Shown: piece by piece, positions 47,808 through 58,544 of the stretch | Numbering within the stretch: the stretch's first letter is position 1 | Layout: each line of letters starts with the position of its first letter | Source: Filosporella fistucella | Taxonomy: Eukaryota > Ascomycota > Leotiomycetes > Helotiales | Reading direction: 5' to 3' | Assembly: GCA_030077755.1 (NCBI GenBank) | Contig: JAQJZZ010000010.1 | Span: 2,728,001-2,792,000, forward strand | Length of the DNA: 64,000 nucleotides | Program-made: the position numbers and the translations under genes | Notes under the pieces: generated by a model | What the model was told of the DNA's origin: nothing | What the model saw: the letters and a program-made list of their open reading frames with translations, nothing else | Databases searched by the model: none

Positions 47808-49655
47808 ATGGCTTCCAATTCTATCACGTATAAACCACTTCAATTTCAAGATGAAATCCGACTTCTTGTGCTACAGCCTGCCGGAAACCACTACGATCAA
47901 ACCACAGATGAACAGATCAAACATGTCAGACTATCCGATAAACCTCAGTATAAAGCTCTTTCATACGTTTGGGATCAAGCAACGGGTAGCGGGTCGGGGG
48001 ACCTTTCCAACGGACATACTTTCACCAACCTCGAGCTAGCATTGAAATACTTTCGGAGACACATTCATCTCGAAGAACCTGTCGACGAATGTATGATTTG
48101 GATAGACGCTTTGTGCATTAATCAGCAGGATACTAAGGAGCGTAACCATCAGGTTGCTCAAATGGGGTTGATCTATAGTCAGGCTAAAAGTGTTAACATC
48201 TGGCTTGGTTGCGGTGATTCAGCAACCAGATCCGCCATCAACATGCTTTCAATGCAGACAGACGTGGCGTACGTTTATCAAAGACCCTTCGATGCTTCAT
48301 CATGGACTACTTTGCCAAATTTGATAGGGTTCAGAGCTCTGTGTGCGCAGAAATATTGGACGAGGCTTTGGATTATCCAGGAAGTCCTGCTAGCTGCAGA
48401 CATTGAGATCCATTATGGGGATATATACTGTCAGTGGTCGCAATTATGTTGGTTCCTTGGAAGTATAGACATCGACTGGCTGTCTAAATCAGACAATGGA
48501 GACAACACTTTTCAAGAGAAGGTTACGATCATCGAAGAGATTAGATCCAGTACAGCTGCGAGGTTGGCCAACGACTGGGTGGATAGAAAGGTCAAGATGA
48601 TCAGGACATTTGATGCTGATCCAGTTTCTGGCCCACTGATCACACTCTGCTCGAAATATGGAAGTGCAAATTGCAAAGACCCTAGAGACAAGATATTCGG
48701 ACTCCACTCTCTCGCGGAAAGTTGTTGTAGAGCAGGAGTCTCGGTTGACTATGCTCTTAGCCTACCAGCCATATATCACCAGGTGCTCAAACATTCTCTA
48801 GAACGCCACTGCCGTTCTGACAATGCTATAAGTATATCTCAAAAATTTCATGAGAAGTTGAGAATATCTAATTCTCAATGTACGAAAGCAGCGGATGGGG
48901 AACGTTCCGACATTGTCACTGATGCCTTGGGATATAAAACTTCGACTATCTTGTACGTTAGTCCACCAGGATTCGAGCAGGAAAGCCGAAATTGGCACAA
49001 GGATAAACCTCGGCCACTACCTCTTCCTTTAAATTGCAGAAAGCAATTAATGAAAATCAGTGACTTACATAAGATGCATGGCACGGCCAAATTTCGAAGC
49101 CAGTGTATGAGTAGAGACTATGACCTTGCTGTTGCATTTGAGAGAAATATGGGCTGGAGCGACGTATTTGGACCAGTGCCAGGTGAGAGGAAAAAAGCAT
49201 GGCCTTCTTCAACCTCGAGTAACCGTGCTTATGCGCGTGTTCGAGAATCGTACAAAGATGGCGAAGCTCTGAATCGCATCCTATTCCACGCTCGAAGTGT
49301 TACGTCTGGCTGCGGAAATCCAGCAAATGAGACTAGCATAGCTCTGTGTGAATCAGGATTCATCTGCTTCGTACCAAGTGTAGCAATACCTGGTGATTTA
49401 ATTTTCCAATTTCCCCAATCTAGCGTCTCTGTCATTATCAGCGCTGGTGAAGACCGTCTTATAGGGCGCGCGGTCAATTTCTTATCAGATTCTCCTGGCA
49501 AACCTTTCACGCTTAGCGGTGGCACAATGAATTGGCAGGCTCTTCGAAATTATGGGATGGAAATCACACTGTCTCTCCATCTGCCAACTCTGCAAGCTAT
49601 GACAGCTTCTTCTAGGTCTGCAAATCTTACAGATGATTTTGATGTGATAGGGTGA
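47808..49655 (+). CDS. HET-domain (heterokaryon incompatibility) protein
   Basis: Single exon, 615 aa. The HET domain covers about residues 45-200: YKALSYVWD (family consensus YxALSYxWG, here Asp for Gly), IWIDALCINQQD, ERNHQVAQMGLIYSQAKSVNIWLG and the later WTRLWIIQEV. A middle region (NCKDPRDKIFGL) is typical of the family, and the C-terminal 250 residues are unassigned. HET proteins mediate cell death after fusion of unlike hyphae, often as partners of STAND proteins; most genomic copies have no tested function. Translation ends at a TGA just after GATAGG; a splice donor there (GGTGAGC) leaves a small chance of an extra 3' exon. Confidence 0.9.
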   Translation: MASNSITYKPLQFQDEIRLLVLQPAGNHYDQTTDEQIKHVRLSDKPQYKALSYVWDQATGSGSGDLSNGHTFTNLELALKYFRRHIHLEEPVDECMIWIDALCINQQDTKERNHQVAQMGLIYSQAKSVNIWLGCGDSATRSAINMLSMQTDVAYVYQRPFDASSWTTLPNLIGFRALCAQKYWTRLWIIQEVLLAADIEIHYGDIYCQWSQLCWFLGSIDIDWLSKSDNGDNTFQEKVTIIEEIRSSTAARLANDWVDRKVKMIRTFDADPVSGPLITLCSKYGSANCKDPRDKIFGLHSLAESCCRAGVSVDYALSLPAIYHQVLKHSLERHCRSDNAISISQKFHEKLRISNSQCTKAADGERSDIVTDALGYKTSTILYVSPPGFEQESRNWHKDKPRPLPLPLNCRKQLMKISDLHKMHGTAKFRSQCMSRDYDLAVAFERNMGWSDVFGPVPGERKKAWPSSTSSNRAYARVRESYKDGEALNRILFHARSVTSGCGNPANETSIALCESGFICFVPSVAIPGDLIFQFPQSSVSVIISAGEDRLIGRAVNFLSDSPGKPFTLSGGTMNWQALRNYGMEITLSLHLPTLQAMTASSRSANLTDDFDVIG

Positions 49656-50346
49656 GCTCAGGCACATTGTCAAGTTTGGGCGCTATGCTATAGGCAGTTA
49701 ATGAATGTTGTTGTGGAGAGTCCCACCAGAGGGATGACAAGTAGCTAGATTTATCTCGCTCAACTTAGACATGAAGACAATCTGGCGACGAATATTCCAT
49801 CGTACTTGAAATCTTCACGCTGGATATATGAAACGGTTTTCTGTTGAAACTCCGCTAGCGTAGTAAGGCATCAGGACTATGTCGCTGTCAATCTATCTGT
49901 TTTCTTGTGTCTCATCAAGCCGATATCAAAGATTGCTATTTGACTCAAGGTAACCTAGAATCCGTCCACTACAATATATACGAATTTGTGTTTTCTTTCC
50001 TGGAAAAAGATCCCAGTTGACTATAATGCGTTCGGGACGGCTTCGTCAAAAAACAGCCTTTCCGTATCCGTCTTGAAGTTTAGCTAATAAATATCGCATT
50101 CTTGAGAGATATATAAAATACCCCGCTATTACCCCTCATTTAAGGGGTTGCTTCGCTTAACGCGTACATCAGCGCTAGCCAGCACATTGCTAGGAAACTT
50201 CAAATTATCACGACATCATGTGTTTCTGGTAACTAAACGTCCAGTGCTTCCTTTGTAGGGGAATATACAATTATTTTATATTAAGCCTCAATTCTGACAC
50301 TTACCGGAAGCTTACTCTCATCGCAAAAGGTCGATGCTAAGAAATC
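49656..50346. other. Intergenic, no gene seen
   Basis: About 690 bp downstream of the HET gene and upstream of the pyroglutamyl peptidase gene. No feature recognised. Confidence 0.45.
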
Positions 50347-51040
50347 ATGTCCCATGAACCCACTATCCTGGTCACGGGGTTTGGAGTTCGTCGACTCTTT
50401 CTAATTCCAAAGAGACAAATTTAACAACACCTAGAAATTCCTCAATATTACCAAAAATCCATCCTGGGAACTCGCATGCAGTCTGCCTGCCTCCATAAAT
50501 GGTGTTCGTATCATCTCTCTCCCAGAGCCTCTCAAAGCAGAGTATCACTCGTTACTCAACGTCACACAAGTCCTAGACACGTATCTTCCCGACGCAGTGA
50601 TCCATATCGGCTTGGCTGCTGATCGAAACTATTTCGCAATCGAGAAAGGTGCAAAGAAAGAAGGGTATCATGAGTTTCCAGATGAGGAGAGGAAGGTGTT
50701 TTTGAAGTCCGAAATGAAGAAAGTGTGGGGAAAGAGCCCGGAAGTATTGGAGAGTACGATTGAGTTTCAGACTATACTTGGAGAATGGAAAGGAAATTTG
50801 AAGGCGCTTGGCAAAGCGAAAGGAAAGGAGGATGATTTGAGAGTCTCGGATGATGTGGGAAACTACGTTTGTGGATTTGTGTATTATGTTAGTTTGGAAT
50901 GGTTCTGGAGGAGGAATGGAGGGCAGGGTGAGAGACCAGTGTTGTTCTTTCATGTGCCGAGTATGGAAACTCAGGAGGAAATTGAGTCTGGGAAGAAGGT
51001 TACGCTTGCTTTGATTAAAGCCGTTGTGGCACAGTTATGA
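50347..51040 (+). CDS. Type I pyroglutamyl-peptidase
   Basis: Exons 50347-50385 and 50435-51040 give 214 aa, the normal size for this C15 cysteine peptidase, which removes N-terminal pyroglutamate in the cytosol. The start ILVTGFG (oxyanion loop) is split by the intron. KNPSWELA follows, then HIGLAADRNYFAIE with the catalytic Glu, DVGNYVCGFVYY with the nucleophile Cys, and VLFFHVPS with the catalytic His. The intron is 49 nt with a GTTCGT donor. The residue after GFG is Lys where Pro is usual (GFGPF), which could mean the intron ends are slightly off. Confidence 0.87.
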
Positions 51041-52264
51041 GTCTCCGTAGTCGACAAACATCATCTTGTGCATCAGCATTGTCTGACAGAAGGGATTGGC
51101 GTTCCATGATAATTGCAGCCTTTCTCATGCTCACGGGTCCGTAATGAATTTTGTGTGCAGTGGCCTTTCCATCGGATAGATGGGTTTATTCAGTTGTCAG
51201 CCTCATACTTCCCTCCCGGGGTGGAATATCAGAGAACCTTCACCGCTCAACGTTGAGTTTGGAAATCAATCAGCTTGATAAATCCTCTCGTTGTTGTTCT
51301 ATCATAACTGAACTATCATTGAAAGAGCAACTTCAGTATAGGTGACAAGCGGACATCAATCATCAACCCACAGCATACAACTGCTTAGGCTCACTGGAGC
51401 CAGAGAAAGTATAGGCATCAGATCGAGTTCCTGAAAGTGGACAATGAATATGCCTACCTCTTATACCGCCCACCTTCAGTATCATACATCTAAATACGTT
51501 CCCTCCCATCGCCACCAGCCATGGCTTCCATGGTATGTTGGCCTTGAATTCCACTTCCTCAGAAATGGGGGAGCTCGGGTTCTAACCGGCCGATGATCTT
51601 TAAAAAATCCCCACGAGGAATTTTCAAGTCTTCCCATCTTGAATGGGGCGGCGGAGATTTTTTGCCAAATTCAGGAAAAGGTTTTGGGTATTTCTTTTGT
51701 TTGAAATCTTTTCTTCCCGCTTTTTAGGGGCCTCAAGATTAATGGAGAGGCTAAACTTGAAACACACCAATTTTGAGACTATTCACATGACACAACAGCA
51801 TTATCACAATCTACGATCAGCCCTACACAGCGTGAGCTCCTAAAATTTTCCTTGTGGCGCATTCTGCTTTTGACGATAAATTACTGAAGCATGTGAAGCG
51901 GTCTGTATCACGTATCCGCTACAGTAGTCCAAGTTCGGTTAGCGCACTTCTCCACTTTCAATCGAAGGCTTTCAAATTAATTCTTTTAAACAGCCACATT
52001 CAAATATCACCACACTCAGGACTTCATTCACCTTTGAATATGGACACGAGTGCATTTTTCATAACAGATGAGTCATCAAAGAACAAATACAGACACCAAG
52101 AGCATCTTGATCCGCACTCATTTTAAAATTTGAGCTGAGTTGGAACTATTACTTCAATTTCTTTCCCTCCCTACGACGAAGTGTCCTATCCAAGATTTTA
52201 AGGTGAGAAAAGTCCCAATCTCACACATCAGTCAAGGTCTGCCACCACTGGCGAATAAGGTATC
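51041..52264. other. Intergenic, no gene seen
   Basis: About 1.2 kb between the convergent peptidase and GH43 genes. Frames of up to 90 codons lack any family likeness. Confidence 0.45.
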
Positions 52265-53830
52265 TCAACCTGAAGTCGTCAATCCTGGTGAATCAACCTT
52301 GAAAGAGCTGATCTGAACTGAGCCACCAAGAGCTTTGGTGGCATAATTGAACATAGCATATCGATATCCAGGGAAGAAATTCCAAGCATTGTTCAATGTC
52401 AAAGTACCCATTTGGGTGAATGAACTACCATCAGTGCTGTAGTAGAAACTGGCCTGTTTGCCGGAACCAACATGGATATCAGCGTAAATTCGCAGCCATA
52501 CACGGGTTCCGGAGATGCTGGCGCTCGATGATTCGGAACCAGTACTTGCTGTGGCCCATGTGGAAGTCATGGTCAGGCCAGACCAGAAAGAGAGTTTGGT
52601 GGTAGTCCCATCTTTTCTGATGCCAATCCAGGCGCTGGTATCACGAAGCATAGCCAGACCTGCGCGATCACCGTCGGACATACTTCCGAAATTGAGTACT
52701 ATCGTTGCAGAAGAGGTCGGGCCAAGAATGCGGTGGCTGAGAGAGTTTCTCGCATGATAGAGGTCGCTTGTCACAGTCGCAGTGCGCAACGTAAGACCGT
52801 TGTTTACAGTAAATTTACTTGTATCGGGGTTGTGGTTCCATTCCCACTCAGGGCCAAGGCTTGTCCCCGAAAAGGAGTCAGTACCAGTATGGGAAGTCGG
52901 TGAAAGCGTCAGTGGAGCTGTGTATGAAGCACCCCAGGCACCATTGACTAATTGGAGTACTGGAAACCCGTCACTGCCCCAACTGATAGGTGCAAGTACA
53001 GGGACACGTCCGCCAGGATAGCTGTCCACGAATGCCATATAGTACCAACTGCCTGCAGTAGTCTGGACCAAGCCGCCTTGATGTGGAACTCCACCACTAG
53101 CGATAGGACTACCGAGATTCAAGAGAAGCTGCTTGACGGTATATGGTCCAAAAGGTCCGCTTGTCGAGCGGAGTACATACTGTCCGTTGGCAGGCCTCGT
53201 AACGAAGATGTAGTATGCTCCATTGTATTTGTACATCCGTGATCCCTCAAGAACTCCTATGCTTGTTGGAGTGTTGTACACAACCTGAGTTTTGACTTGG
53301 GAGAGACCATCCGAGGTAAGCTGAGCAACAGATAACTGAGTATTTCCGTAGGCAATGTACATTGTATCATCGTCGTCGATCAGCAACCCAGCATCATAAT
53401 AACAAGTGCTGATCTTAGCTTTCTGCGTCCATGGCCCAGTTGGCGCAGACGCAGTGAAAACGTAGGTCCCTCCATATTCGATGCAACCATACCAATACCA
53501 GGTTTTATTGCTTGCTCGATACCTCATTGTAGAGGCATATATACCCTTGACATAGGCTGTAGCTCCAGACGCCATGTCGTACTTGGTACCAAAAGACAGA
53601 GTTGGAACTGAATGGCCAATGTATTTCCAATTGACGAGATCTGTAGAGCTCAGAATTGGCGCTCCTGGTGAATAATGCATGTTACTAGCCGAGTAGTAGT
53701 AGGTATTATCAACTCGAAAAATGTCCAAATCTGCAAGGTCCTCCCAAAGAACTGGATTTGTGAAAGTGGCACCGAAGACCGATGTAAGAGCCATCGAAAT
53801 AGCGAACAGCGTATTGGTGAAGGTCAACAT
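52265..53830 (-). CDS. Secreted GH43 glycoside hydrolase
   Basis: Single exon, 521 aa from the ATG at 53830, which begins a clear signal peptide (MLTFTNTLFAISMALTSVFG); the frame extends 45 nt upstream but without another ATG. The five-bladed propeller domain begins TNPVLWEDLADLDIFRVDNTYYYSAS and carries SPGAPILSSTDLVNWKYIGH. The Asp of DLDIF is the likely general base, DAGLLIDDDDTMYIAYG holds the pKa-modulating Asp, and the Glu of GVLEGSRMYKYNGAYY is the likely acid. A C-terminal beta-sandwich of about 190 residues completes the fold. The family includes beta-xylosidases, alpha-arabinofuranosidases and exo-galactanases acting on plant cell wall; the exact substrate is open. Confidence 0.92.
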   Translation of the reverse strand: MLTFTNTLFAISMALTSVFGATFTNPVLWEDLADLDIFRVDNTYYYSASNMHYSPGAPILSSTDLVNWKYIGHSVPTLSFGTKYDMASGATAYVKGIYASTMRYRASNKTWYWYGCIEYGGTYVFTASAPTGPWTQKAKISTCYYDAGLLIDDDDTMYIAYGNTQLSVAQLTSDGLSQVKTQVVYNTPTSIGVLEGSRMYKYNGAYYIFVTRPANGQYVLRSTSGPFGPYTVKQLLLNLGSPIASGGVPHQGGLVQTTAGSWYYMAFVDSYPGGRVPVLAPISWGSDGFPVLQLVNGAWGASYTAPLTLSPTSHTGTDSFSGTSLGPEWEWNHNPDTSKFTVNNGLTLRTATVTSDLYHARNSLSHRILGPTSSATIVLNFGSMSDGDRAGLAMLRDTSAWIGIRKDGTTTKLSFWSGLTMTSTWATASTGSESSSASISGTRVWLRIYADIHVGSGKQASFYYSTDGSSFTQMGTLTLNNAWNFFPGYRYAMFNYATKALGGSVQISSFKVDSPGLTTSG

Positions 53831-54895
53831 GATCGACGAAGCTCCAAAAGTGACCGAAGTTCTTGATGTTTCCAAATACCTTTGGAGGAGTAATGTTCTG
53901 GCTGAAGAATGAAAGTTGTATCTCCTATCAAGTCTTTAAGTACTAGTTGGAATTAAGGGCCAGGCGGGGCATTTTCTCCAAACCTAGAATCGTATCTCTC
54001 CACACTGTGACGGAGCCACCAACTCCGGACGACAAGTGACAAATATGTCATGACGGTATCGTTGATAATTATGGAAATGATGGGAAAACTCGGTTACTCA
54101 AATTATCGGTCGGTAGGATAAATATGGTGATATCTTTTACTCCTTGAGAAACAAGTTGGCTGAGGTTGATGTTCTTCTATGGTGGGAAGTGGGTATAGGA
54201 TTTTCCGTAGGGTTGTATTTCTAGTCTCTTTAGCGGCGATGATAATGAGGGGTACGGCGACTGTGCGCATAATTCCTTAGTAAAAAATGGTACCGTTTCG
54301 CAATTGGTGCGCCTACAAGTTTTGGATAAATTAGATGACCTGCAAACTTAACCTTAGTCAACTTCAGATTAAGACATCGGCATGCATAATCTCTGCTTGT
54401 CAATGTGAGCAAGTTATAACACTCATCCTCTCTTCTAATCATCCTCCATCTCGGGACTCGGGATCCTATTCCTTCCCACCGCATGCTTTTCATTTCACGG
54501 CCCGCCTCTTCGACGGAATTGTATAAATCGATGGCTATAGTCCCAGGAGTGCATAGGAATCTTGGATCTATATGTTCGTTCTCCGATCGCAAAACAGTAG
54601 AGTCTTTTTCTTACTCTCGAGGGGTTGAAGTTCTGCTTTTTGAGACAGGCAGGATATTCTTCAATGCTGGATTAACGACACTGAATAGTATGCACATCAC
54701 AAGCTTCGAAGGCCTTCTAAACTTCCATCATAAATATAACAGAGAATATGATTGGCTGATACAATAGTTTTAATTACTCTCAATGCAGAGCTTTGGAAAG
54801 ACTCGTTTCACAGGTTTTTGGGTTACATTCGACACATCAATTTGTTGATTCAACGGACATACAGGCAGCACAGAATTTGAACTTTGCCTCTTAAT
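53831..54895. other. Intergenic upstream of GH43 gene
   Basis: About 1.1 kb with the GH43 promoter. A 120-codon minus-strand frame at 54230-54592 shows no family likeness and I do not call it. Confidence 0.4.
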
Positions 54896-55292
54896 TCATC
54901 CCTCATTCGCTTCTTCAATTGCACGACACCATTCGGGAACCTTTCCAAGCATGTATAGGGCATCAACCTCCCCCCTCTCTCGTTTTGACTTCAAGTTCCT
55001 CCCCAACCGTGTCAACTCGGTAGTTCCCACTGCCTTTCTATCTGCTTCTCCAACTTCCATCTGAATTCGAATCCATGTGTCTATTCCAGGCAATTACTCG
55101 AAAATACATCTAGCCACCTCACACTTCCTCACTACAACACCTTTAGCGCTACTAGAATCATTCAAGCAAACTACACTTCTAAGAAGCATCGTCAAAGACC
55201 CCCCGACACTGCCCCTGACTACGGACGCCAAAATTTCAGGACGTGTCGCAACAATCCTTCGCGTCTTTGAAGTCTATAAGAACGGCTATTTA
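54896..55292 (-). pseudogene. Broken gene fragment with one internal stop
   Basis: A continuous minus-strand frame of about 130 codons reads TSKTRRIVATRPEIL, VVRGSVGGSLTMLLRSVVCLN, VVVRKCEVARCIF, then a TAA at 55096-55094, then LPGIDTWIRIQMEVGE, LTRLGRNLKSKRERG and EVDALYMLGKVPEWCRAIEE. Amino-acid patterning (amphipathic helices, conserved Trp and Cys) is protein-like across the stop, so the TAA most likely arose from CAA by a C-to-T change. The upstream end runs into the AT-rich tract. I do not recognise the family. Confidence 0.55.
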
Positions 55293-55309
55293 CCTTTGGT
55301 GCCTTAGAT

Positions 55310-56170
55310 AGTATACACGCTCAATACTAAGGAGTACGAGGATCTACAATATCGACTAAGGCACTTCGAACTCCCAGGATTATGTTAAAGATTTTATTGA
55401 TAATAAAGTCAGGTACGCGATATAAAATTAAGAAGTTATTATAGGATATTAAGAATAGATTATAGATATAATTACGATCTTATTAGCAGTATACTTATTA
55501 TTCAATTAATAATAACGTTATATAACACCTTTACGTCCGAACTAATTATATAGATCAAAATATAGTTTAAGAATAGAAACAAGATTTAAATTGAAACGTA
55601 GCTATTTGTTAACAAAACCAATTTATTAAATAATATAATATACTTTAAAGATAATAGTAGAAAGTTTACATATATACCTGATATCATGGTTTATTATAAG
55701 GATATTATATAACCTACCGTCCAAATTAAAGTCTTATATTTATATTCGTAAAAGCGGAAGAGGATAATTAACCTAACTAAAAACTACTTACTTGTATCGG
55801 ACAATGGAATTAAACTTATAGTTAGAATTGATTTAGACTATAAGAAATTAAAGGTACTTTGAATTTTAATCTAGCGATTAAAGACGTCGCGAGGCTTCGA
55901 TAGGTAACCTAAGGGGCGAAGTTATATAGGAGCTTGATAATAAGGTATATATGCCCCTCAATAACTAATGAAATTACTAATATAGAGTGGCTTTTTAGAA
56001 ACTCCAAAGGGAATCCGATCCTCTTATCACCTGGCCTAGAGCTACCTCTTGATAAGTTCGCCATCTAAGCACCATTTAATAAGCTTTCTCATTGCTCTAT
56101 TATAATTGGTCCCGAAATACTATACTCGTTACTAGCCGAAGCAGAGAATTGGAATGACAAAGTCTACACT
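55310..56170. repeat. AT-rich tract, probably RIP-degraded repeat
   Basis: From about 55310 the sequence turns abruptly AT-rich (dense ata/tat/taa, many TpA steps) and keeps that character to about 55860, then grades into mixed sequence to about 56170. No frame above about 60 codons is open. This fits a transposable element decayed by repeat-induced point mutation in ascomycetes. Terminal repeats or target-site duplications were not found by eye, so the element type is unknown. Confidence 0.6.
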
Positions 56171-57224
56171 ATTATAATATATGAACACGACTCGAATAAA
56201 GCGGAAGTATCGTCAGAGAACGCCGGACGAGTAGCTGACAGTATCGGACGAGGAAAGGGTTAGAGAGGAGGAATGGAGGATACGGAGGAGGATGAACAAG
56301 CGGACAAACCCTATGGCGAGTACAGACTATTAGCTGAGACAAGCAGTCAGGAATCGCGCTGAAGAGTACGGAAGAATTTATGGAGGAGAGAGACCTGCTC
56401 CTTGGGCGTACTTTGAGTCCATGTCTAGCACGACTGTGGTATTCTGTTGCACGAAGCCTCCGTATGAAGTGCATTTCCATATTGGTAGTGACGGGTGGCT
56501 TTCTGCGGCTTCAGAGACTGCTATACTGAATAGGACAGACAGGGCTATGCTGAGGAAGGAAACTTTGAAGGAAATGATTCACTTTTCTGGGAAGTCTAGA
56601 AATCCTAAAACAATTGAGTGCGATATAAGACAAAGATTTTCCATGCTTAAATATCTTATGGGCTGCTTTGATCATTTGCCGTTCTCAGATAGGAAATTAC
56701 CTATAGTATTTTCACCGTTCCCCGTCTCTCATTTAGGCACGATGGTAATGGCAATATATCGGCCGGTTCGGCTTGTAAAGCTGCATTTGACTGAATTCTG
56801 GAATTTGCGGCGCAATTGCAATATGTAAGTCTTGTTTCGACTCGTGGGAATTGTCCGTCGTTATTCCGCTGAGGTTCGGCGTTTCATATTAAATACAATG
56901 TGACCTGCTCTTTCGATTGTTCTCTGAGAGGATGCGAAGACTACAAAGAGTTCGTTACATCTGAATTGTCTATTCAACATTACTGTACTATGTTTAAGTG
57001 TTTTTCGAAACTGTTGTATGAAGTATGAAATAACAGCGTGCTATTCTTGGAGGATGTATTGCTGGACAGTGAGCTACTCCAAAACACGAAAAAGGAAGAC
57101 TTCGGGTCCCTAGTTGAGCATAGACATCCACATCAGCCCTGTTCCTATTCGACACATCCTATATCGAACCCCGAATCAATAAACTTGCTCGACTTAGACT
57201 ATCCACGAAGTGCACATTTGTGGT
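56171..57224. other. Non-coding or decayed stretch
   Basis: Flanks the AT-rich tract. A plus-strand frame at 56421-56828 (135 codons; KPPYEVHFHIGSDGWLS, IVFSPFPVSHLG) is open but has no known relatives that I recognise and no splice context; it could be a relic. Confidence 0.35.
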
Positions 57225-58076
57225 TCAGTTCCATGGACTCCATTGTTGTGAAGGCTGATATCGGCCACGAAAGCCGTAATCGTCTTCCATGTCAATCACT
57301 CGGCTTTGAGGGTAATTTTTCCCAAGCTCATCAGGACCGTGAAGAAGGGTAAAATTGTGCCGCGGATTGTGATTTCTTCTCGCATTCTTTATGCAGTTCT
57401 GGCAAAAATCGAAATCGTCGCAAACATTGCACTGGTATCTGAGACCACGGATAGTATAATTGCAACCATCACAGATGGCATTATGGACTGGCTCTTCAAT
57501 CTTAGGAGCAGAGGAGAAAGAAGGCTGATAGTTGAGTTGAGGTTGGTGGAAATGGAAATGGCTCTGAATCGAAGGAGGGCTTCTGGAATTCGATATCATG
57601 CTGTTGCTCTCCATTCTCGTCAATCTCTGGTTCACTTGATTGAGAGTGCCGTAACTCAAGCTCTGCAGAAATGTGCTGATGGATTGTTGGTGCGAGATGA
57701 ATCTCAAGCGGATTTCGCTTTCATCTTTCACACCGACCTTATATCGTGAAACCATGCTGCGGAATTTTTGAGATAGAGGAACTTTGGAGAGCTTCAGCAG
57801 GTGATTTTTAGCAAGAAATTCTCGAACCTCTCTGAGTGATGCAGAACAATTTTCGACGATGGATTGCAAATTTTGCAGTCGCGGTTGAACTTTCGCACTC
57901 CAGCTGTCATCGGATTCCAAAACATTGTTTTTCAGCTCTTCCAATGTGCGATAGAGATCATCAGCGGCATCACATAATCTTCTGTATTTTTCAGGGCCAT
58001 TCCGAATCGCATCGATGATAGTCCAGAGATCTTGGATCAGCGCTCGAATGTCGCCAGCTCCCCATCCAAAACTCAT
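57225..58076 (-). CDS. ZZ-finger protein with STAND/HeLo-like N-terminus
   Basis: Single exon, 283 aa. The N-terminus MSFGWGAGDIRALIQDLWTI, with YRRLCDAADDLYRTLEELK, has the helical pattern and opening motif (MSFG-x-GxGD) that fungal STAND/NLR proteins carry as a HeLo-like N-terminal domain. Residues about 60-165 are helical. A Pro/Gln/His-rich linker leads to a ZZ zinc finger at about 204-250 (ICDGCNYTIRGLRYQCNVCDDFDFCQNC..HNFTLLH) with the Cys and His ligands in order. No NTPase domain is present. ZZ fingers bind SUMO, histone tails or other proteins. A cell-death or signalling adaptor is a guess from the N-terminus. Confidence 0.8.
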   Translation of the reverse strand: MSFGWGAGDIRALIQDLWTIIDAIRNGPEKYRRLCDAADDLYRTLEELKNNVLESDDSWSAKVQPRLQNLQSIVENCSASLREVREFLAKNHLLKLSKVPLSQKFRSMVSRYKVGVKDESEIRLRFISHQQSISTFLQSLSYGTLNQVNQRLTRMESNSMISNSRSPPSIQSHFHFHQPQLNYQPSFSSAPKIEEPVHNAICDGCNYTIRGLRYQCNVCDDFDFCQNCIKNARRNHNPRHNFTLLHGPDELGKNYPQSRVIDMEDDYGFRGRYQPSQQWSPWN

Positions 58077-58544
58077 AGTGATGAGTGTAAAGATTTATTT
58101 TAGATACTGCCAATTGGCAAATGATTGATGTGTTAGAATTTGAAAGAGGTGGAGGATGTAATTGGGAATTTTGGTTCGCTCGACGGCCACGCGTCGAGTT
58201 TAATAACTTAGGTGGGAACCGTGGGATTCAGCTGCGCCACTCTCAACTCTGAGTTGTAAATCGTCTCGGTCATCTGATGACATCCTGCAGCGAAGTACAT
58301 TTGGACCCATGTATTTTCAAAGATTCCACAAGCTTTGGCTTGTTGGCAATGCCGTGGCCCAATATTAGGAGAAGGCGAAATTTTGTGGCGTTAGCCACGG
58401 CGGTGAGAGATTTGAAACATAGCGTCGCACACGACAGATATGTTGCGGCTAGATACAAGATAGGAATCCGCGGCAGAATTGTGCTCCAAAAGTAAAAGTG
58501 TATTAAGTTACCGATAGGCTCCTGTTTAATAAACCGAACAGCTA
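58077..58544. other. Intergenic, no gene seen
   Basis: About 470 bp between the ZZ-finger gene start and the end of the next minus-strand gene. Nothing recognised. Confidence 0.45.

Noticed and set aside
54230..54592. 120-codon minus-strand frame
   Set aside because: No recognised family and no splice context; kept as intergenic.
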